A DNA stretch of 64,000 bases from Norana najaformis (lineage: Eukaryota; Annelida; Clitellata; Crassiclitellata; Hormogastridae), in contig OZ029921.1 of NCBI GenBank assembly GCA_964023275.1, positions 7,698,806-7,762,805 of the forward strand, in the 5' to 3' direction. Within the stretch, counting starts at the first letter, position 1. Each line of letters opens with the position of its first letter. Below are positions 1-13,900 of the stretch, piece after piece. Below the pieces are notes generated by a model. That model searched no databases. It saw only the letters and a list, made by a program, of their open reading frames with translations, and was not told the DNA's origin. Both the position numbers and the translations under genes were made by a program.

Positions 1-1742
1 GTACAATTTTGTTACTAAATAATTCCACAGATACCCATGCCTGAACGTTTGAGAGGTACTTATAAGGTGCTATATAAGTAAGCAGATACCAGGGATGCCC
101 AAGAGACTCTTGGGGTCAAGACCGAGGCATCCTGCCCCAAGACGAACATGAGACAAAGATCTTGGTTCTCTGAGATAAGACCAAGACACTGAGACAAGAC
201 AGAGATGTTTGGCCTCCAAGACGAGACTGAAAAGTCCTTGAAAACAGTCAACATTCAGCCTTTTTTATTACTGTTTTAAAGTAGGCCACTGTTGACTTCC
301 GACTTAGCAGGTTTCACAACGATTTTTAATAATTTCATAATTTGCTTGGTATCTATTTGTGACTGTATTTACAGTATTCATTACTTCCAGTCTCGTACAG
401 CAGCTCACAACTTAGTTATTACTATTATTACACAACGACAGACAACAGAAAGGCTGAAAAACTCATACACAAAGCTGTAGGTTTTTGCCTATCCTGGTCC
501 TATGACACGTCAAACCAACAGCAGCATCAAATTAATGAATTAAACACGAATGGAACAGATGGATGTCAATGTCACTGATTTCTACCAGTGTCCAAGGTCA
601 ACGTGTAGAACTATGGTCTAATTGTGTACAGTTAGCAGTTAGTACCGTCAGTCTTCTACTTTGTGGAAATCAATCATATTGTATTCATCAACACAGTTGA
701 TCCCAAGTTCCACATGCCAAGTAAAAGAAGGTATTATTATTATATTGACACAGTAGCAAGCCATATCTCATTTAAAATTAGTCATCAGAAATGCTAGTGC
801 CACTGCCAACGCACCAAAAATAGCCACCGCGTGGCTATTAATGTACGCTGCGTAGACCAAACGTTGTTATGGAAACAGACAATTGTTATGGTGTATTGAA
901 GATGAGATGCTAATTTGAAATGCACAGCATTGCAGTTAAGCGCTGAATGAACTATCCTTATGACAGCATCATATATGTGATAAACTTATTTCCGACGATA
1001 ATCGTTCTTCGTGTGTTAGTATAAATGGGCAGTACAGGAATTTTTCAACTAGTCACAACCATCGAGTCTTGGGACCTGCCTACAAGGCCATAACAGGTGA
1101 GACAGAGAACAGACCGAAGACATCCTGAGCCCAGACCAAAACAAAAGTGAGACGCAATGGCCGAGACGAGATGTAGGCTACATTTTGAGACAGTCTCAAG
1201 ACTAAAACACTGAGATTAAGACTCGATTCCTCACAGATACATGCACACACAGAACCCTTAAATGATGTGGTTAGCAACTGGTAGCATGAACATGCAGAAT
1301 TGACAGCATGATTGCATTGAACTGGCAGGGTGCTTGTATTATGATTCAAGAATCATGGATTTGAACCTGCTAAAAATACACTGCCCCAGTCATCAATCAA
1401 TCACCATCACTAGCAGCAATCAATCACTATCAATGATCAATCACTGTCAATGATCAATCAATCAACCAATCAATGAATCGGTCAGTCGGTTGGTCAATCA
1501 ATCAATCAATCAATGATCATGAGTCATCAGTCATCCCCCATCACCATCCTCATACTGTCACAATCTATATATTTCTATGATAACAGAGTAAATTTTACAT
1601 CACTTATGAGATGCTCTTATCCATTCTTAATTAAATTTTTATAATACATTATTCTTCAAATCTTTAAACACCAACAGTAAAACAAGGCATCAGAAAAAAC
1701 AAATGTAAAAGTATGGAATATGAGGATAAGAAGGCAATCAAC
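1..1742. other. no exon found; intron or 3' flank of UBXN1
   Basis: No convincing coding exon is visible on either strand. The missing last UBXN1 exon (about a dozen residues completing the UBX fold) should lie on the minus strand below 1743. I could not recognise it here, so it is probably left of the window. A degenerate ATCA/CAAT repeat fills about 1390-1520. Confidence 0.5.
1390..1520. repeat. degenerate (ATCA)n microsatellite
   Basis: Runs of atca/caat units, interrupted by gatc, tggt and cggt variants, cover about 130 bases. This is simple sequence with no coding signal. Confidence 0.7.
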
Positions 1743-1923
1743 CTAGCTGCTGAAGAGGCGTCTCCATGTCCAGGTCGGTGAAAACTTTGCGAGGAAAGTT
1801 AGTTGAGAACGTGAAAGGAACTTGGCAATCCGATCGATTGAGTTGAACGAAGACTCGCACGGCTGCAAGCGTCTCCTGCACTCCAAATGTCTGGACGACT
1901 GACTCACCATTCAGCATTCGAAT
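1743..1923 (-). CDS. UBXN1: UBXN1 exon 10 (UBX domain)
   Basis: Residues 263-322 plus one base. It continues the RLQ-IR strand from exon 9, contains the FPR p97-contact motif followed by the K-V-F-T-D stretch, and ends in a QQLG-type turn split by the donor. Acceptor CAG abuts 1923; donor GT is at 1742-1741, phase 1. Confidence 0.9.
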
Positions 1924-4900
1924 CTGAACAGATTAGATCTGTTTGAAGCGGTGAACTTGTGTTTACATCAGTATTTACATACTTAGATTAAGAATACAAA
2001 AGTTTTCCCTACATTCAAGCACTAATAATACTAATTTCACCTAAAAATGCAGAAGTTGATCACAGTTATTTTCGTTGCTATGTTTAGATTACTTGGGCCA
2101 GATGTTATTGTCAAGTAGCACTGTGAAATCAGATCCGATACCAGTGCAACATGCAACAGAATTAATAAATCTTAAATTCAGAAAGTGCAAAAAGTAATTA
2201 AGTCAGAACAAATTTAATCTTTAGCAGTCATTTCTAATTTTGGTCCCTGCACAATTTCGTTTATCGGTATTCTACTACTCATGGAGTGCTCCAGAAAATA
2301 TGGCAAACTCACGCTGACCACCTGTGTAAAATAATCTGGTATAACCTATATACTGAGATAACCACTCACAGGGAGAGTGCCATGTCATGTCATGTCAATT
2401 CGTCATCGTTGCGACGGTTGACTACATGATAGGGCCACCTTCGACCAAAGCCATCTATTGCGCGCAGCATCCAACAACCTGGTTCCCGATAAGCCAGTCC
2501 AAGCCGAGATGTTGCCAATCCAACTTATCTTTGGCCTTCCGCGGCCTCGGTTCCCCTCAACAAGACCGATCATAACACTACTCTCGATGGTGTCTTGAGG
2601 ATGTCTCATCACGTGCCCGAAATAACGCAACTTGCGGGCCCCAATGTGACCCAGCAGCTCGTTTTGCACCCCGGCCAGTTGGTACACCTTTTCATTGGTC
2701 ATCTTCTTTGTCCAAGCAATCTGCAGTAACTTTCTGATGCACTTGTTTTCAAAAGCCTGAATGCGTCTCTCCTCTTCCTTCTTTAATGTCCAGGCCTCAC
2801 ACCCATATGTCGCCACTGGCCAAGCCAAGGCCCTCATCAGGCGTAATTTGGTCTTGATGCCAAATGACTTGTTTTTCCACATCTTTGTGAGCTTAACCAT
2901 GACTGCCATTCCCATGGCTAGTCTCGATTTCACCTCAACCGTACAGTCCGCATCCACTGCTACTCTGCTCCCCAAGTACATGAAGTAGTCCACCTTCTCC
3001 AGTCTTCCATCAACCACGTTGATCTCAAGTGCTTCGCCTGTATTTGCCATCACTTTCGTCTTTTTCGCATTGATCAGCATATGATACTCATTCGCAGCAT
3101 TCTCAACACGGTTTGCTAACTCCTGCAGTTGTTCTGGTGATGTGGCCAATAAGACGATGTCATCTGCGTACCTGAGATTGCTGATGATCTTGCCACCGAT
3201 TCTGAAACCTCCATTTATCCTTGTAGTGCCTTCCGCATCACTTGTTCTGCCAATATGTTGAAGAGAGAGGGGGAAAGATTACATCCCTGACAGACTCCTT
3301 TTTTGACACTGAACCATGCAGACACAAGACGATCTGTCCTGACTGCAGTGCGTTGTTGTCTGTAGAGGTTTCTTAACAGTTGGACTAGTTGTGGTGGAAA
3401 ACCCATTTCAAGCATGGTTAGCCATAGCTGCTCATGTTGTACCATGTCAAAGGCCTTTGTAAAGTCAATGAAGCATAGGTACATTGGCTGACGTCTTTCT
3501 CTAGATTTCTCCAATATGATCCTGAGGTTTGTAATCTGATCCCTTGTGCCTCTTCTTGGTCTAAACCCCGCCTGCTCTTGAGCAATCTCGTCTTCAAGCT
3601 TAGTTTGTATCCTCTCTAGAATAACTCTCAGTAGAATTTTGCTAGCGTGCGAGACTAAGGCAATAGTTCTGTAATTCTTGCAATGGAGCAAGTCCCCTTT
3701 TTTAGGGAGAGGAACGAAGATCGATTGTGTCCATTCCTCTGGCCATTCCCCTGTCTTAGACACTTCCACACAGATCTCATGCAGCTTGGCCAGTGTCATT
3801 TCCCCACCAAACCTTAACAGTTCGGCAGCTATGTCATCGGGACCAGGTGCTTTAAGTGTAGCGGATTTTAGTAGGGCCCGTCGGATTCCTTCTTTCAGTG
3901 GAGGAGGCTCCATTTCTGGGATGTTAATCACTACGTTCACATTTCCGTCATTGTACAATTCCTCGCAATATTCTTTCCATCTTTCATTCACCCTCTCTGG
4001 TTCGACGAGTTTCTTGCCAGTACTATCTTTGATGGCTGTTGTATGTGGTAGGAACGGCTTGGTTAGTTTCTTCACTGTTTGGAAAACTGACCTACTATTA
4101 CCTTTCGCTGCATTCTCCTCCAGCTCGCTGCATAATGTCTCCATCTCTGTGTGCAGGGTTTGCAAAATCTTATATGTGATGCCACCTATGAAAAGGGATC
4201 ACATGATGGATATTGAGTTATTCATACCACTATGATCAGCAAAAAATCTGAAAATAACGATGTATGAGATTGTATAATAGGAGTATTATGGCATTTTACA
4301 TAGCATATAGCACACGCTGTACCTGAAAGATGCAATTCTCGGTAAAACTCATTTAAAGTTAAGAAAGCCCTTAGGAAATCCATTTGTTGGAAGTTATACA
4401 GCTCGCAATGTTATAGTGGCAATGTTCCATTTTCATGAACAGTTGTGCCAGATGGATAAGACGCAGGCATTCTCTAGCGAATGCCAGTGAAAACCCAATT
4501 TCGATATTTTCATGGGTGACCACATTCAGAGGCCTGTATCTCAGTAAATAAATCCCATGTTGTGGTCCCTTTTCATAAGCAGCATCACATATAACCCATG
4601 GGATATGTGTAAAAATACGGCAAGTACTACATTACATCACTTTACAAACCCAGTTCTTATCACCACATTTCAATTTCCATAGCCCCAGCCTATTAATCCA
4701 CAGAGTGCCATGGTAGCAAGTCAACATACCAAACATTCATCTCTCCATCCATAATCCGACTTCTGGTGCACCGTGTAAAATTCACAATTACTCATCAAGC
4801 TATTCAACCCATAACTGCGTAACTGGATTGCCTCTGTCTTAATTGTTTTACTGTTTCTTCAGCCCCAAGATCACTCAATCCAAGAATTACACATCTAAGA

Positions 4901-7900
4901 GCAGCTGTTGAAATATGCTTGCAATAAAGCCCGGGAAATAATCGCCTGCTTAGCCAATCAGTGCAAATCCTCACCTGTAACCTTGTTTCCTTGTATTCTT
5001 TTGGTGCTGCAGATGCCACAGACTGGGCAGCTGAAGCAACAGAAGCAGCTGAAGCAGCAGAAGCAACAGAAGCAGCAGGTGGCTGACTGCTTGCCTCAGC
5101 AGCTGGTGCCATGCCAAACTAAAAACAGAAAATGAAACCATACACTATAACAATTTCAACAACTTTTAGTAATTGTTACACTGTTTTCTAATACCAACAA
5201 CATAAAACTGTACATTAGTTATACTATCTACTGGCAACATATGTAACAATAATTATTAATCTTTAAATTATCTACTTCCAAGTTTAATGCAAGTAATCAT
5301 AATACTTCATTCAAAGCTGTAACATACCAAATTGTAATCAGATGTCAAGAGACTCAAAAGCATAAAGCACTGCAACAATCTTTAGATTGGCAAAAGTTCA
5401 GTTTAAAAATACAAACAAATTAACAGATTATTTCTACTCCAGGTTAAAAACTAATAATTAACCAAAGCCAACCAGTCCCATTAATATAACAGTAACGATA
5501 ATACAAATATATGATTAAATTATTGTTATCAAACTTAGGTCTTTTCCTCAATCTTCTCTTTGATTGGTAAACAGGAAACAAAGGAAAACTGTTGCTCTGA
5601 TGTATAACTGCCCTCAGTTGTTACATGAACACCTGTTTGCTGTGTATATAATGAGGATCATTAGACAAGATACGTCAACTTCGTCTCCTCATTGGGGATG
5701 AAGTATATACTGGAATATTACTTTACTGTTGAACAGTGTTTGAAAAATAGCTTGCTGTAAATATTCCAATGAACAAACTGAACTTAGTTGAATCTGGAAG
5801 TCAGTGAAAATATCGAAACAATCACCTTTGCCGCTCGATCTCTTTTGTCCTTCTCAATCAAATCAAGCACTCTCTGTCTAAAACGAATCCACAGCATAAT
5901 AATTACTACCAGTACTTGTCACATTTAATCATTTAACAAAAGAAATAATTCTCTCACTTGACAGAAAAGAACAAAACAACCATTCACACAACTAATGTCT
6001 GCTCTACTAGTTCACTAGTTCACTAATGGAACACATTATTAACTCAGTTAACTAAATATTATGCACAAGCGGGTGTTGCCTGTCTAGAACTGTCTTCACC
6101 ACCACCTGGCCCTAGACTACCTCACCAGATTATGCAAGCCAATCTCTTCTTTCAAAGTGACCTCTAAATTCCAGCAATGAGAACTAGACGATATGGTTCA
6201 TGGAGTTTTGCAGTTACTGGAACGTCTGTTTGGAACAGCCTACCATCTAGCATCAATTACCACAGCAGTCAATTGATCAATTTAGGATAGGACTCAAAAA
6301 CTGCAATGTTCCTGTAAGCATGTCCACAGGACTGATAAAATCAATGACAGCCCAGGCTATAAGGGTCATAAAAATGCTTACCATATTTTCCAGACTACAA
6401 GCTGCACCTTTCTTTAAGACGAAGCAATGCAAAAACGAAAATTTTTGAAAAATCAATACTGTTACATTAGACGCACTGCTAACGAAGCATTACAGCATTA
6501 TTAACCTCACCCAATGGAACCAAAGATACTAAATACAAGAAAATACTACAGCACTGCAATTAAAACAAATAGGTTAATAAACCTAAGTTTGTATGGATTT
6601 GTTTTAACTGAAATAGAGTGCTTGATATAAATAATTTGATCAGTTTTGCTAAAGTCATCCAGCTTGGTGACGACTGCTGCAGACACACTATATGCCTTAA
6701 GACCAGCAACAAGACCTTTTTCACTGGTAACAACGTGACAAATTAGGGTCACTGTGCCCCTCTGCCCGAGTTCAGCAGCTGTGCGTTGTTCACAGCCCAA
6801 ACACCCTGGGACCCAACACAGTCCAGACAGACTGTTCTGGCTTAAAAGTAATGTCTATCAATGTGCAGTATTAACACAGCCCAAACAATAAAAATTGTCT
6901 GGTGATAAACCACAATCATTTTTGACCTTAACATCATTGTCGTGTGGCCTTTTACAGTAATTAGACTTTATCATCTGGCAGAAGCTAAAGTGCAAGTGCT
7001 TTTACATCAAACAGTTTACGTCAGTGAACTTTCTACCCATGCTAAGACCTACATAAATCTTACACTACTTTTAACACTAAGTCTAATGTTTAACTGGACA
7101 ATACTCAAATCAGTAACCCTTGACAGGAATAATACATTTTAATATCTTTCCACTTTACGCACCTTTTCAGCACTGCAGGTTATATAATGGGGTTAGTCAA
7201 AAATTTTCTGAAGTTCGTGGACAAGTTATCCCTTGTACTGAGATGTAAGTTCATGTAAATATCCATAACTTATAGTCTAGAAAATATGGTATATACATGT
7301 ATTAATAATAATAATAAAATAATAGCAATAATTAATTAATTAATGGAGCGCTTAAGTACTTCACTTTAATAATGTAGCTGTTAACTAGTTCACATAACTA
7401 AAGCAGCACTAGTTGCTCATCACATTCAGTCATTGACTGACAGTCCTCTGTAATAAGTGCTAATAAGCAATACAGTCCCTAAGCCTGTGACAATCTTTTG
7501 AAGGTTTGAGAATCTACAAACCACACCAGAAACTGGCTATAACACCGTCATAGGAAGCAACAACAAGAACTGCCTTATAATAAGACCACGTATAATTATA
7601 TTACTTTCTGTGGTTGAACTACTTCCGGAATCCACGTCCTGACTGTTATGCATCAGAATTCGTCTTACATTTAAATATAATGGGTCATTTGCTGTAAGTT
7701 ACAATGCAAGCAATTGACCAGTAAAGCTTAATCTCATTAATTAAAGCTTAGATAGACAAAAAGGATGCCATAATGATGCATGAAATGACAACATTATAAT
7801 GACAATTATAACTTTTATAATTTTTCAACCATTTACTTTTAGTTATTTTTTTTCAACCTGTTAACATATACATCCCTAACAGGCTAATTCATATACTCAC

Positions 7901-10900
7901 CTGGCTAATTTTTCTTCCTCTTTTTCCTTTCGTCGCTGTTCAGCCAACTTCTTAATTTCATCTTCTTGCATTCTGTTATAAAATGCAATATACTTGTTTA
8001 CATGTCTCTATAGAAACCCCCAGTAGCCTGGTGCCAAGATCAAAAGATCTGTCGGCTAAGGCACAAATGCACCCACAGCAGTCCAACAAACAGCACCTCC
8101 CTACTTGTATCACTTACCCAAAGACCCGAAAGGAAAAGGGTCGAGTCATCACCAGACAGCCTGGTATCCCACAGAGGGTGATAACCAGGCTTGTGCTCCT
8201 TTACTTTACTCTTCTTGCCAGCATCATAATTAACCATGGTGATGTTAATAAAAATTTAGTTTTAAAATAAATTCACAAAGCAATAAATCATTCAATCAGC
8301 TGATCAGTCAGTCAGTCAATCCATTCAAAACGAAACCATACTGTTAAACAACCTGTGAACTCTTCGACTGAAACATCTAGTTAGCAAACCATTTAGTCAA
8401 TCATTAAAATGATTGGTCAGCTTGGCAATGAGTACCGACTTTTGTCGGATGGCAGCAAGTTCCTTTCCTTGCGACCGTCGGAGTTTTTCCAGGCGAATCT
8501 GTTCCTGTTTTTCTTTCTCTTCTTTTTCAAGTCGCTTCTGCTTGATCAGTTCCTGGACCCTGCAGTGCAATATGAAACTCCTGGAATATGCTTTTCTAAA
8601 CTGCCAAATACATAAGCAAGATGTACTGGTATACAAACACTAGACGCACAATAAAAAAACTGTAAGCTTCAAAAATGCTTTAAGCTTCAAATCTGGCAGC
8701 AAGAAATTGACAATTTGTGACAATTAATTGTCAAACTATAACAACAATAAGCAAAGTTTTTCGTCCTGCTGGTAATTTACTGACAGTGATGTCAACTTGG
8801 AAGTACAGAACAAGCCTTGCAGTGCACTCAAGCTCCAGATAAAGGATATGAGAACTTTCAATAATTCCAGGAAAAGGCATCTATCTATCACTTTAAAAGT
8901 TTAACTCTTACATTACATTATTATGTTACATTCCCTAAATCCCATGTAATGTAAAACTTGGGATTCAAAGCCAATATCAAAGTGCAGTGAAGATGAGGTG
9001 ATAAACATTTTGGATATAGGGTTGGCTACAGTTGAGTTCAGATGTCTTCTTACAGGATGTGCAGAAAGGAAATCATGAGTGGCCATCATTCTGTGATGCA
9101 AAAATGTTGCAAGATGGCAGAATATATTAAGAGTCTGTTCTCTTATCTCTAAATCACTTTACTGCTGCTTCACTATCTCTCTTCCATTAGTGGCTTTCAA
9201 GCAACATTTAATTTACTATTAATAATATAACATAGCAGGAGTTATTAAACACCCAAATATTACTTTACGCCACCCAGAACTTATAGACATCAGTGTCTTG
9301 CACCAAAAGCAAATAGAATTAGCACAAACACTAGCTCACAATCTGTCCATAAAATACACAGTGGTAAGTGGTAAATGCCACTTAACATTTACCATAAATG
9401 ATTTAACCCTAGCACATCCTATGATAGACATCAAAACTTCTCACTGAAAACATTAGAAGTGCCATGTCAGTAGCCACGCTGACTGTTTCCGATAGGTGTG
9501 TGCTTGAAAAAAGGTGTTATATCAGGTTTTCTAAAATTTTTTCCTACTTTTCAAGCTGTGCTTTCTTTTCCTCCTCTGTCAATGGCTTCACCTCCTCAGT
9601 GCATTCGGAAAAGTTGGAATGACCAGAGCGAGCTGCGTGAACTTCTGCTTCTGTGGCTGTTCGAAGCAGTTTGTTGCACCTACAAATAATATTTAAACGT
9701 TCGTCATTTCTGCAACACCTCTATAAAATTAACAGCAAAAATGCAATCAGCATTCACAAAATGAGTCCTTAAGTCAACTTTTTTAACTTTTGAGATATTA
9801 CTACCGGTGTACTAAACATTCAATTCCCCTTAAAATGAGTTATAGAGATAAACAAATTTTAAAAACACATGCATTACGACATAAGCGTTACACATACTGT
9901 CACACACAGCATACATGAAAGGAGTGAGTAGGTCGAGTTGTTGCACACTATACATTTTGGCGGGAAAGCCGACCATATATAAAGGTGTTGTGTCAAATTT
10001 TGACTCAGACAGGATTCTGGTCTGGTCCTGCATGGCCATTTCAGTTGCCAGTCTCTCTCAACTAGTTGTGTTTTGTGTCTCTGCATGAATGCTTGTTTGG
10101 TTCTTCAGAGCCACACTGGTTCTTTCTGAGCCATTTACTGTCACTATCTGTTGGTGAATGTTGTGTTTCTCTTCAAGAGGTTTCTACTCGTTTTGTCGCC
10201 GTCTGAGATTTACATCTTGTTGTTCTATGTGAGTCATGTTACACTTGTAATTGCTCAGGTAAATCACAGTTTTAACCTAAAGTTGGTATCTTATTCTATA
10301 CCCTTAGACAACCTGTAACAACATACACAACATGATAGAAATGTAGGAAAATAAAAAGCTAATTCTTGTTCAAGACATCAGCGTGGTCCAAGCTTTTGCA
10401 ACCAATAAAGTCAGAAATCAAAATCCTTTAAAGAAAATGAAAGCCATATTAACCTTTGACCTATGAGGTAAAGTAATACACTAACTCATCACATTTAAGA
10501 GACTTTGCCACCTCCTGGTTTTCCACTGTTGTTTCACTGCCATCAGATGGAGTACCAGCTTCTGCAACAAAATCAATCAGATTTTTTAAAAAGTAAACAA
10601 ACTGATCATTAAATATCTGTGAAATCAATTAATTGATAACACTAACTAAATCATTAAATAAATTTAAAAATAATCAACTGCATCATCAAGGTTTACCAAG
10701 TGGCTATTGTTGCAGAAGCCACAGTTAAACACCTTGTTTAACACAGGCATTTAACTTGCCTTAGTCAGATTTTCCTTGCTGATTTTCAAAATTTGGTGTC
10801 CTAGGTCATGTTTCAGAAATAATTAATTCTTCATCTTTGGCTCAGACTTCACAGTTTCAGACATAATTTGGACAACGTCTACAGCTATCACTAAGCCTAT

Positions 10901-13900
10901 ACCACTATTCTGAGTGGCTTCAATGTCAACAATTTTGCCACAATGCACTTGGAGTTGAGCCCAGATCTTTATGCAGTTAGGATTCAGTGATACAACAGCA
11001 AGCAAGCATCTTCAGCAAAGAAGGCTTCAAACATCCACTTAAAAGGTTTCAATGACTGCTCAGCCGGCTACTGATAGATGCTCCAGCCCATATAACCAAT
11101 CTGGTGAACTGTTCTCTTTCTCTGCAGCTGAGCTGGGAGCACCTCTGGGTACATTACTTGAAAGGGCACTATATAAATGTTCTGAATGAGTAAGTGAAAT
11201 TTGGACTGAGTTCCAATCAGTGAACATAACCATGTGCTTCAATCATCTGCTGTCATTCCTCCTCTTCAACACATGGCAGACCAGGAACTCTGAACTTGTC
11301 GTAAGTCAATCATGGATGAGAATCTTTTGATTGGTTCCACATGTTTGCTAAAGCCTGCCGATGGTGACTTTCTCATATTCAAGCATCATTTGGTGGCAGC
11401 TGAACTTGTCATTCTTACTGAACTATAACAGCATTTTGTTTAACAATGAGCGCCTTGGCAAGGTTCTTAGATGGTTCTACATAAATATCCAAACACATAT
11501 ATTCATGTACATAAATAACCGCAATCCCAAGATAATGGGTCAGTAATATGTTCAAATCAGTCAGTCCAGATCATAATCGTAATCGTAATCAAAAACTTGT
11601 AAAGCGCCACTTCAAGACAAAACTCATCAGAGGCGCTCCCCGCCCATGGGGAATAACACAGTCTTCAAATGCTTGCGGAAAAGAGAGGGAGGAAGAGAGA
11701 GGAATTCAAGCCTAAGGTCACCAGGCAGGTTGTTCCATGAGGCAGGGCCAACAACGGCGAAGCTGCGACGCTGTGCAGTACTAGTGCGAGCCAAAGGAAC
11801 TACCAGTTCTCCCTGGACTGCCGATCACAGCAGTCGGCGGCCAGGGACAGAAGAAACAGGGACACAGAGTTCCCTTAGATAAATAGGTGCATTGCCAACA
11901 TGGCAGCTGCGTACAAGGGCCAGAATTTTAAACTGGATGCGTTCTTGGATTGGAAGCCAGTGGAGTTTTTCCACCACGAATGAGTTATGGCCAAACTTTG
12001 GAATGCCGCCAATCAAGCGAGCTGCAGCATTTAGGACAGACTGAAGTTGGGAGAGGGAAGAGGATCCAAGACCAGCAAAAACCATGTTTCCAAAGTCAAT
12101 TCTGGAGCAGATAAATGCGTGGATTAGAGTGATTGAGGCCTGGGTTGAAAGGGAGCGTCAGATAGTGCGTATCTGGCGAAGGTGGTAAAAACAGGTACAG
12201 GAATGAAAAGAGACATGAGGAAAGAGCAGGGATAAGTTTGCCATGTCAATCTTTGAGAGTTGGATGGAGCCACCGAGCCAGATGAACTGGGTTTTGCTGG
12301 GGTTCAAGCGAAGATGGTTGGATTTTAGCCAGGCCTCGAGTGCCGACGATGCATGCAGATGAACGCAAATGAATTAAAACTAAGGTCAGACAACATCTAA
12401 GACACAATTGCATAATGATTGCATAATGTCTCCATGCATTTGAAATATAATTAGTGTCTGCAGTTCAGAAACATTACTCAGAAGCAGTATGAGATCGGGC
12501 AACATCGGGTTACCTTGCGCTGCATCAGTTAACGTATGACCTTTTGGCAGTTCAAAAGGTTCATCAATATCAGGATCATTGTCATGAGCAAAGAGCCTGA
12601 AATAAACAGAGCATCATAACCTAAGGTCAAATAATAAAAACTAATTCACTAATTTATGAGACATCTCTTTTAAAACATTATCACAGACAGACTTTTGAGC
12701 AGCAACCGCTTGAAGACGCACCTATTTCCCAGTGCTTCTGGGTTGTCGGGCCAGGAAAGCCTCAGAGGAGTCTATCTAGAAGTGGTGCTTTATAAATTTT
12801 CGATTACATTACATTACAATACTAACAACCCATCCAAACAGACTGCACAGTTGAAAGCATTCAAACTAGGGATGCAGAAGTGAAAGGCAGATGGTGTCAG
12901 TCACACAGCACAAAATTCAACATATGGCCCTGGGTTCTATGTCACCATCTGAACACAAGCGTCAGTTGGTGGTGCCCCAATTTAAAGAACATATAAAGAA
13001 AACGTGTTCATTTTTTAATTAAAACACTCACTACACATGCAAAGTCAATAAATCAGAATCTAAGCCAACGATATATGTTCGCTATGGGACAAGACAACTG
13101 GCCAGAGTATTTGATATTGACACTACGCACATTTGATGTTGGTAATGTTGGCGGCTGCTAACAGTGAGTCTTGACAGGTGATTCAAATGATAGCGAGTTA
13201 GCATGCCAGACCTGTTGTGGTAGACGATTCTAAATATGAGATTCATAACTGAAAGCAAGTGATCATATAAAATTGTCACGAACTTGGCTTCTAGCAACCA
13301 GCCAGTTTAAGAAGAAAGCAACAGTCTAGGAGGACGATATGGAGTAAGCAATGCATAGTTATGATGGAAGGCTGGTATTCTGGGCATTAAAGGTCAAGCA
13401 TACAATCTTAAACCTAATACACCATTCAACAGGAAGCCAGTTAATCTCACAAACGTGATTTAATGCATTTGATGAAGAAGAACATGTAACAACTCTACAG
13501 AGTCTTGAACCACCTGAAGCTCCTTTGACTAAAAGATTCTTAGAATCTTAGAATATGTAATTAATTCCTACCAGTCCATGGCCACCTGGACTCCCTTGTA
13601 GCCTGTCTTTGCCAGGGCTTTTTCACTAAAAATATCAAAACACACAATTCAGCATAATATGACCATCCTTTACATAGCACATTTTCTAACATTTTCCAGC
13701 TTTGGGAGGCCGAAAATTTGCTGGTATTTATTCTTCCCTCTAATTGCTACTGTTATTCAATATATTATCATTGGGTCCCTTTTTATGTACAACACACCTT
13801 GTTACATGTTGTACATTTACAAATAATGTCCTGACTGTTCATAAACATGTACATATTCAATTTTATTTGCAACCACAACCACTGCTCATTTTCAGTTAAT

